DNA of 64,000 bases from positions 1 to 64,000 of the forward strand of contig JAANBB010000066.1 of the NCBI GenBank assembly GCA_014621425.1, given 5' to 3'. This DNA comes from Cylindrodendrum hubeiense (taxonomy: Eukaryota > Ascomycota > Sordariomycetes > Hypocreales > Nectriaceae). This document shows positions 56,962-64,000 of the stretch, piece by piece. Each line of letters opens with the position of its first letter. Position 1 is the first letter of the stretch. The position numbers and the translations under genes are program-made. The notes below the pieces were generated by a model. It did no database searches and was not told where the DNA came from. It was given only the letters and a program-made list of their open reading frames with translations.

Positions 56962-58688
56962 ATGATTCCTCCCAAGACATACCAGGTATGCCGAGAGCTG
57001 CTCTATCACCCTTGAAACAGAGCCCGCCGTTAACAGTTTGTTTCAGTTCCTCGTCGGCGTCTTCGCCTCGCTCGGATCATTCAACTACGGGTATGATGCC
57101 CGAAACCAACCAAAACCCAACCTAGGACATGGCTAACTTGACCAGTTATGATCTTGGTGTTATCGGAGGCAGTGTTGCCGCACCTTCCTTCATCGAGAAG
57201 TTCCACCCCAACGCAAATGAGGTGTATGTTTACCCAGCGAAGCCAGTTTCTGTCAACATAGACTAACCTCCCGCAGCGGCGCTGTCGTGTCCCTCTTCAC
57301 TGGAGGTGGCTTCTTCGGAGCTGCCTTCGCCGGCCCCATGGGTGACTGGCTGGGCAGGAGAATAGCCATCATGATTGGCGCCATCATCTTCTGTCTCGGT
57401 GGTGCTCTGCAAGTAGCAGGCCAGAACCTCTCTTTCTTCTATGCCGGTCGAGCCATCGGTGGTCTCGGTGTCGGTATCCTGGTCATGATCGTGCCCATGT
57501 ACCAGGCCGAGATTGCTCACCCTTCCATTCGAGGCCGAGTTACTGGCCTGCAACAACTGATGCTTGGTATTGGAGCGGTTTTCGCAAGTAAGTCACAAAG
57601 TCGCAAATGATCAAAAAATGGGTGACTAACCTCTCATAGCATGGACTGTCTATGGCACCAACCTACATTTGACGTCGGATTTGGAGTGGCGCATCCCTCT
57701 CGGTCTTCAGATCATCCCTGCTGCCCTCCTCGCCATCCTGATTCTCCTCTTCCCAGAATCCCCCCGATGGCTGATTGATCACGGCAAGGAGGAGGAGGGT
57801 CTCAAGACTCTCGCCAAGCTCCACGCCAACGGAAACGAGAGCGACCCCTGGGTTCAGGCCGAGTACTTCCAGATCCAATCCGCCATTGCCCACGAGCATG
57901 AGCACGAGGCAAAGGGCTACCGTGATCTCTTCACCGACCGTTCCAGTTTCCGCCGACTCTTTCTCGTCGTCGCCCTGCAGGCCTCCGTTCAGATGACCGG
58001 TGTGTCGGCTATCCAGTACTTCAGCCCCGAAATCTACCTGACCATGGGCATCGGAACCACCGAGGCGTTGAAGTACCAGGCTATCAGCAACGTCCTCTCC
58101 GTTGTTGCTCAGCTCTGCACCGTGCTGTTCATTGACAAGCTTGGTCGTCGCTGGCCGCTGATTTCTGGCAACTTCATCAACTGCCTTTGCTTCGTCGTCG
58201 TCACTGCATCCATCGCCAGCTTCCCCAATGTTTCTTCATCTACTCAGAACGCTCTTGGATGGCTGTTCATTGTCACCAACTGGGTCTTCCAAGTCAGCTT
58301 CTCCTTCACCTGCGGTTCCCTCTCGTGGATCATTCCTGCCGAGGTTTTCGACACCAAGACCCGTTCCAAGGGTATTTCCATCGGTGTCATGGTCTCGTTC
58401 GCTTTCAACACCATGATTGGACAGGTCACGTCCCCTGCCATCAAGGACATCGGCTGGAAATTCTTCCTCATCTTCGTCATCTGCAATTTCACCAACGCCA
58501 TCTTCTTCTGGGCCTTCATGCCCGAGACCAAGTTGCTGCCGCTTGAGGAGATGAATGCCTTGTTCTCGAACACCTCTTGGTTTGTTCCTGGCTCCTCCAA
58601 GCATGTGAGTGACCTAGATGCCAGGGTTGAGGAGGCCAAGTCGCAGAAGGAGGACTTGGCAGGAGCGCAGATTGAGACTGTACACTAG
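56962..58688 (+). CDS. MFS sugar transporter (hexose/xylose type)
   Basis: Five exons (56962-56985, 57047-57090, 57146-57223, 57277-57587, 57640-58688) encode 501 residues. The very short first two exons carry the N-terminus and half of helix 1. Sugar-porter signatures are visible: GDWLGRR after helix 2, PESPRWL after helix 6, GVSAIQYFSPEIY in helix 7 and PETK after helix 12. Twelve helices can be counted. It should be a plasma-membrane proton symporter for a monosaccharide or related polyol/acid; specificity cannot be set. Confidence 0.94.
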
Positions 58689-59833
58689 TTTAGATTTAGA
58701 ACAGTAAACATCCTTTCGCACGAAGTGCTACAAAGTAATAATATCTGATCTGGTTCTCTGCGTGAAGTACTGTAAGAATGTGTAGGGGATATTAAAGACT
58801 GTCTCGGCCTTGAAAGTGAACGTCTAAGTCTTACACGCATGATAAATGCGTGTGTAAACGGATGGCAGAACAGGGGGATAACCTGAACTCATTCGGAAAG
58901 TCCCAAAACGTGTCTGAGGTTATCCAGTGAAGTTTCATGCATGCGGTAAACATATCTCTGAAAGCAACTAGATGGGAAAAAGTTTCTGACACGTGGTAGT
59001 TTGAGTACTCAAACTGGTAAATATTAGATCTTAATTCATCAACATCGATTCAAATCTTCGTGTACTCCGTGCGATGGTCTATCCTGTCCTTAACTAGAAG
59101 TCTACCACTTTCTGTGGCACTTGTGCCTCCTTGCTCGACTGGTTCATTTGGTCGAACCCAGAACAACCAATCCATTTGTTGAAGAAGCCTGAATATTCTT
59201 GGCGAACTGGAAGACTGCCATCGACGACTCACCGGTTGCATCGTTGTCGTCATGCTCCACATTTAGTTCTGCGCCTGTGTTAAAGACACCGCAGGCCCTT
59301 GGGCTACGGCATACTTCGAGCATATTGTAAGGACACGACCAGTTGCATTGGAAATCATCAGTCAATGAGAGGGGCGCTGGGATACTTGTAGTTCTTATTT
59401 GTGACGACGTAAAGCATCAACCCCGGCCTTCCAATTTTAGCTGATCTACCCTGTGGGTGGTTCTCAAGATGGCCAGGGTTGGTCAAAGGCACCCCGTGTT
59501 CATCTGGCGCTACAATCTACCCCGATAATGCAAGGTAGCGAGAGGCGGAATTTGAGTCCTTTGCCATTGCATTGAGTTGGTTTGTTATTAGGATTATCAT
59601 GGACATGAGTCTACATCAATAGTATCCATAACAAAAACCGAAAAGGGCAATCTTTCCGCCTTATCTGTGCGTTGTAAGGGCGGCTCCACAATGCCTTGCC
59701 GCCAGGCTGACCGCATCATCTGATGGCGGGGTACAGGTTAAATACCGAATTCAACTCCCTGAATATCACAAAATTCCTCAGTATTTTTGTTACAATTTAG
59801 AGATCGAAGTTTGCTCTTCTGTTATTGATCATA
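58689..59833. other. Intergenic gap
   Basis: About 1.1 kb. Frames at 59050-59365 (minus) are short and unrelated to known families. Nothing else was seen. Confidence 0.45.
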
Positions 59834-60637
59834 ATGGCTATCAATGCATCCCCATTTTCTTCAGTCGAAGCAGAGCCATACAATTGGCCGCACGACTCCT
59901 CGTTAAGCCCCGGCTCAACTGCACTCATCGTTATCGACATGCAAGTGGACTTTTGCTCTCCCGGTGGCTACCTTGAAGCTCAAGGGATATCTATTGAACC
60001 CATGAGAGCTGTGATTCCGCAAATAAAGTCACTACTCGATGCATTTCGTGCCGCAGGATTCCCAATTTACCACACCAGGGAAGGCCACAGGCCCGATCTT
60101 TCGACTCTTTCCAGTCGAGAACTAGCACGAAGCCGGAACAATCCCAGCGGGAAAGGAATTGGGGACATGGGCCCCCTTGGCAGGCTCCTTGTCCGCGGCG
60201 AAAAGGGCCACGAAATCATCCCCGAGTTGGCTCCTTTGCCCTCGGAGCCTATTATCGACAAGCCCGGCAGAAGTGCATTTCGGCACACTGACTTAAAGCT
60301 ACTTCTTGACAACCGCCGTATCACAAATCTGATTATTTGTGGCGTCACCACTGACGTGTGTGTTACCAGCACGATGAGAGATGGGAGTGAGTGGTTTTCC
60401 CCGAGATAACTGGCGCTTCGCTTCAACCCCTCTTTCGTAGCCGCCAGTTGTTCTTCTCCTACCAACCACTGACTTTAAACAGACGATATGGGGCTGGATT
60501 GCCTTCTTGTTTCGGATGCTTCAGCTGCTGGTGAGCAGAACTTACATGAAGCTGCTGTGGCAAGCGTCTGTGGCGAGGGTGGCATCTTCGGCGCAGTAAC
60601 GACTACGAAAAAGATACTTGCAGCTGTGAAGAATTAA
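59834..60637 (+). CDS. Isochorismatase-family cysteine hydrolase
   Basis: Two exons (59834-60386, 60483-60637) encode 235 residues. The catalytic triad is visible: Asp35 (VIDMQVDF), Lys143 (DKPGRSAF) and Cys176 (GVTTDVCV). The cis-peptide region GVTTD is intact. The sequence is nearest in pattern to RutB/biuret-hydrolase-like amidohydrolases and fungal members of unknown substrate, so amide or carbamate hydrolysis is likelier than isochorismate cleavage. The neighbours give no clear pathway. Confidence 0.92.
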
Positions 60638-60745
60638 GAACTATAATAACCGTATAGATCATCATAGTTTATTAACCTAGAATCTGGCTCATTTCTAGCA
60701 TCTCTCCTTCACTGAAATATCCAAGTCTACTAGACAAGTCATATT

Positions 60746-62551
60746 CTATTTAGCCTCGGTGTCGCTGGGGCGGCTCTTTGATGGCTCAGTTTTGTCATCC
60801 ATGTCCTTGGAATTGAATTGCCGGGAAACTAGGTCGAAAAATAAGCCTCTCTCCTGTCTCAAGGCCGTCACATCATTTGCCAAATCTTCATTAGTTCTTG
60901 GCCTTTGAAAATAGGTCAGGGTTCTCCCAGCAGCTGTCTTCACAGCAGTTCTCGCGGCTTTCGCTCCTTCGACAAGCTTTCCCTTTGTTTCCCGGACTAT
61001 GTCGCCGAGCGATGACCTCTTGGGTCCAGTGACATTTGCTGCAGTTTCAGTAGCAGGTTGACTGTTTTGAGAATCTAGCTCTGCCTTGTTCGAGTCCTGT
61101 GGCGGAGGTTGGTCCTCCCCAATGGCTGCAAGGTCCCGGTTGTCTATAGCACCCCGACTGACCTCTTTGCGACGAATTGGTAGCCGTACGAATTGAGTGT
61201 TCTGCGAGGTATTGGAGATGGTGCTTGAATCTTTCGTTTGAAGATCATCTCTAGCCGGTTCGTTCTTCTCCGTCACGGAGCTAAACTCGTTTAGCACTCC
61301 AGCCACTCGCTTAGAGCTAAGGTCAACTAGCACATCTGTCATCAAATGGCCAGCTTCGCTCAACTTCCCATCCGAATATGCCGAGGATGTGACAAACGCT
61401 GTCCAAGTCTCAACAGCCTCAATCATGTCAACCTCAGTGACTTGGAGCCACTCGTGCGACATGCTGCAGTGAGAACAATCTGTCCGATGCCGGTTCCGTT
61501 TCAAGGCTGCATTGACTAATTTTTCCACCCTGAATGCACCAGGGAACCTTTGCTTGCTCTGATATACAACCTCGCAGTCATTTGCGTAGCAACTCGGAAG
61601 TCCGTTGTTCCCAATGTGTTTCTCTGTAAAGCCGACCTTCATGATTTCCCCATTCTGGAGATGCTTCAGTACATACACCACACCTTTCTTCAGGTCGTTT
61701 TGATCGAATGGCCTGTGGATGTAGTGTACAAGCCTGCTTTTCGACCGGTTTATCGTGAGACGACTTTTGCAACGTTCCAGGGTTACTGGGTCCTTCTCCT
61801 CGCTCTCAAGTTCGGCAACCATGTCGTCAATTTCCTTATCGGAAGGTTCGATGCTGTCTGGGATAGGAGCTTTCGGGAAAGTCTCGTCCGTTAATCGTGA
61901 TCGATTGGCATTTCTTTCTTCAACAGGGACTGGTTCAGGAGTTGTCATAGCCATGTTGTGACCCTTTTGCGTTTCGGTGACGTTGCATTCTGGGCCTGGT
62001 GTAACTGATGAGCTATTATAGTCCTCCTCAAGCTCGCTCAAATCGAGGGTTGTAGCTGTGTTCTGAGATTGTGATGTTTCGGATCCGTCGACAATCGTGG
62101 ACGGAGAAGAACCCGAGGCTTGTGTAGTAGAGTCGCCTACTGGGATTGAATCGGTGGCTATAATTTGAACACCCTGAAAGACAATTTCTGGCCTCTCTGG
62201 CTCATTATGTGTCTCCCGAAGCGAAGCCATTCTATCGGCCTTCCATTTGTCAAATTTTGGCTTCACAATCTTTTTGTGGTCATGACAGTGTGTGCAGGAG
62301 AGAAAATCTTCCACCATTGTGTAAAACTCATCATCATGCGGGCATTGTTGTAGTTTGTTTAACTTGTTCATAAGCCCTTCTGCTTTTTTAGCCGCGTCGT
62401 TAATCCAATGCCGTTGACATGGGTCTTTGTTCTTTTTTTTTGTGACTCCGAGGCAGTAGACAATGCCAGGTTCCCAACGCGTCTTAGGCGTTGTGTCGAG
62501 CAATGATTCGGATAGCTCGATCAGAACTGGAGAGGGAATATCGGTGCCCAT
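60746..62551 (-). CDS. T5orf172/GIY-YIG-like domain protein
   Basis: Single exon, 601 residues from the ATG at 62551; a longer frame to 62770 starts with a hydrophobic stretch that is probably not translated. Residues about 285-385 match the T5orf172 (MUG113-like) domain: KKGVVYVLKH, MKVGFTEK, and a CSHCSMSHEWLQV ending. This is a GIY-YIG-nuclease relative found in phages and expanded in fungi. A first region (residues 28-90) with GIVYCLGV, CQRHW and a CTHCHDH pair may be a degenerate partner module with zinc ligands. Long Ser/Thr-rich disordered regions flank the domain. The GIY-YIG catalytic tyrosine is present in VVYVLKH, but activity is unproven. Confidence 0.85.
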   Translation of the reverse strand: MGTDIPSPVLIELSESLLDTTPKTRWEPGIVYCLGVTKKKNKDPCQRHWINDAAKKAEGLMNKLNKLQQCPHDDEFYTMVEDFLSCTHCHDHKKIVKPKFDKWKADRMASLRETHNEPERPEIVFQGVQIIATDSIPVGDSTTQASGSSPSTIVDGSETSQSQNTATTLDLSELEEDYNSSSVTPGPECNVTETQKGHNMAMTTPEPVPVEERNANRSRLTDETFPKAPIPDSIEPSDKEIDDMVAELESEEKDPVTLERCKSRLTINRSKSRLVHYIHRPFDQNDLKKGVVYVLKHLQNGEIMKVGFTEKHIGNNGLPSCYANDCEVVYQSKQRFPGAFRVEKLVNAALKRNRHRTDCSHCSMSHEWLQVTEVDMIEAVETWTAFVTSSAYSDGKLSEAGHLMTDVLVDLSSKRVAGVLNEFSSVTEKNEPARDDLQTKDSSTISNTSQNTQFVRLPIRRKEVSRGAIDNRDLAAIGEDQPPPQDSNKAELDSQNSQPATETAANVTGPKRSSLGDIVRETKGKLVEGAKAARTAVKTAAGRTLTYFQRPRTNEDLANDVTALRQERGLFFDLVSRQFNSKDMDDKTEPSKSRPSDTEAK

Positions 62552-63372
62552 TTTGTGAGAGGATGCCCCGGGTGTGGCCGTGATTGAGAAGACTGAGATG
62601 AGAAGACAGGGATAAGCACCAACACCGAGGGGAAATGACTCAATATTTGTGGCCGCTTCTTGATTCAGCTGCCTAAGACGGGTGGGGTCATGCAACTTGT
62701 TATGCAGTTGGTTCAACCTGCATGGGAAGAACCATGGGAATGGCCGAGCGAACCAAGTCCAAATCCACAAGACAGGGAGGGACTAGCTTGATGTACCTTC
62801 ATAATCCCCACTGGATAATCTGTCGGTTTCATATCCGCTCCTGGACTACGTAGCAGCCACAAAATTGGGTTATTCCCATTTTCGCCGCCTTTGGGATAGA
62901 GTCCCTAACATACTTTTCCTCTCGCGGCTGATGAGCAAAGCGGCTCCTCCATACTTCAGCAACAAGTTGAAGAATGGAAGTGGTAGAGTTTAGTTGGCAT
63001 TGAAAACTTAAAATATACGAAAGTGGTTGCTGGAATTCAACTCGGTTTCAAAAGTCGATGAATGGATTTGTTTTTGCCATGTGGCAGGGGCAGCACAGCT
63101 TCGAGGAAGTGGGCCTTTTTAGTTTTGATGGTAAATTTCCAAGGTCAAGACAGCCTCTCTACTGCGCCATGAGCTCCCAATTTAGATTGCGAGGATTTAT
63201 TTTAAATTATAGCACCTTATCAGATTGGAAGATAAGAGAATGAGAAGGGTTCTAGTTGGACTTGGTACTAAGCGGCACGCTCTGAGGTATAGGGTAGAGG
63301 GTGGAATGTTGACGAATGAGTTTGCTGCCCAACAGACCGATCGGCAGATAAACATGCCAGTGTATTAACGCA
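62552..63372. other. Divergent/tandem gap
   Basis: About 820 bp between two minus-strand genes. It holds the promoter of the T5orf172 gene and the 3' end of the next. A frame at 63058-63243 has no support. Confidence 0.5.
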
Positions 63373-63726
63373 TTACATCTCAAAATACAAATTGTAATGC
63401 ATTGCACATCCCGGATTGAACGCAGCAGCGCAGGAAGGACAGCAGTTCCCACTGGACAAATACTGAGTTACGGTCAGTTCATGCGCGCAGTTGCCACACA
63501 TAACAGCCTTTTCGTCGCGCTCTGCTTTCGGCCACACCTCCGGTGGGTGGTCAGCCTGTGCCTCATGGCAGCTGATGCAAGCGTAGTACAATTTGCAACA
63601 CTTGTGACGAATAGCGATAATGTCAAGGTCTGAGTGCCAATGCGAGCATTGTGTTCGTGAGCCAACATCGAGCCCATGGACGACAGGTGGGGTTGGTGGT
63701 TCAGCGTCGGCCTGGTCTTGCGCCAT
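63373..63726 (-). CDS. CHY-type zinc-finger protein
   Basis: Single exon, 117 residues from the ATG at 63726; an in-frame ATG at 63846 would add 40 residues without conservation. It is Cys/His-dense: CSHWHSDLDIIAIRHKCC, YACISCHE, CGNCAHEL and CCPSCAAAFNPGC follow the CHY zinc-finger order of yeast Hot13-like proteins. Hot13 acts on the mitochondrial intermembrane-space import relay; fungal family members are otherwise little studied. The gene is near the window end. Confidence 0.88.
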   Translation of the reverse strand: MAQDQADAEPPTPPVVHGLDVGSRTQCSHWHSDLDIIAIRHKCCKLYYACISCHEAQADHPPEVWPKAERDEKAVMCGNCAHELTVTQYLSSGNCCPSCAAAFNPGCAMHYNLYFEM

Positions 63727-64000
63727 CAAATCGAACTTGGCGGGGTCGTTTTGCGTGTAGGAGTTATAATGATGGGGAATAGTAATGATGAGCCTACCGG
63801 TGTGTTGGCAGATTGGATGCTCGCTAATGCCGACTGTAGGTGACACAATTGAGGAGATGAAAAATGGATGTTAAGCAATGCTGGCTCGTTGGAGGAGGCT
63901 GTGTCCCCACACTGGAGCTGAGCTTGTAGAGATGATTGGGCTTGTGGTCCGTGTACTAACTTGTTCTCGGCTAAATGAATTCCCCAAACCATATGTTGTC
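63727..64000. other. Window-end promoter region
   Basis: Upstream region of the CHY gene. No complete gene is supported in the remaining 270 bp. Confidence 0.4.

Noticed and set aside
1..64000. tRNA, rRNA, CRISPR arrays, terminal inverted repeats of transposons
   Set aside because: None could be supported by eye; short inverted repeats seen lack target duplications or coding cores.

Overview
The window is a stretch of a filamentous ascomycete genome (Pezizomycotina; probably Aspergillus/Penicillium-like, although the order is inferred). Evidence: genes on both strands, many 45-70 nt GT-AG introns with CTAAC/CTGAC-type branch sites, a Zn2Cys6 regulator, a Clr5-ankyrin protein, a PigL_N-like ankyrin protein and a secreted GH3 enzyme. 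I saw no rRNA, tRNA, CRISPR array or intact transposon. All exon structures were joined by eye from splice signals, reading phase and protein-family continuity.

Region 1 (1-20 kb) is the most interesting part. It is a run of eleven mostly oxidative enzymes: zinc-type alcohol dehydrogenase, fumarylacetoacetate-hydrolase-family enzyme, class C beta-lactamase/transesterase-like hydrolase, cytochrome P450, TfdB/MhpA-like FAD aromatic hydroxylase, FMO with an N-terminal NTF2-like domain, CMD-like protein, single-domain VOC protein with extradiol-type ligand spacing, SDR, nitronate monooxygenase, and a TauD/TfdA-like Fe(II)/2-oxoglutarate dioxygenase. A Zn2Cys6 transcription factor and an amidase follow (20-26 kb). 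No PKS, NRPS, terpene synthase or prenyltransferase backbone gene is visible, and the enzyme set reads most naturally as an aromatic-compound catabolic or modifying cluster (hydroxylation, ring opening, hydrolysis). Six of its seven promoter-containing gaps carry the heptamer ATGTGGG (CCCACAT on the other strand). It occurs as a five-copy array with 10-11 bp period at 2543-2591, as a perfect 17-bp palindrome at 15869-15885, and as single or paired copies elsewhere. This looks like the cis-element of one regulon.

Region 2 (26-38 kb): a gene-poor gap holding a possible 62-residue two-exon gene, a 1154-residue Clr5-ankyrin protein, a class I glutamine amidotransferase and a vacuolar-type Ca2+/H+ exchanger. 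Region 3 (37-50 kb): two divergent members of one uncharacterised family about 8 kb apart flank a PigL_N-like/ankyrin protein (with a GC-AG intron) and a secreted GH3 beta-glucosidase. They are followed by an SDR and an unrecognised coiled-coil-headed protein. Region 4 (50-64 kb): a truncated RTA1-like gene, a protein with a duplicated N-terminal beta-rich module and a roughly 250-residue coiled coil, a GC-rich gene-free block, an MFS sugar transporter, an isochorismatase-family hydrolase, a T5orf172/GIY-YIG-like protein and a CHY zinc-finger protein. Regions 2-4 look like ordinary subtelomere-like accessory DNA with long intergenic gaps.
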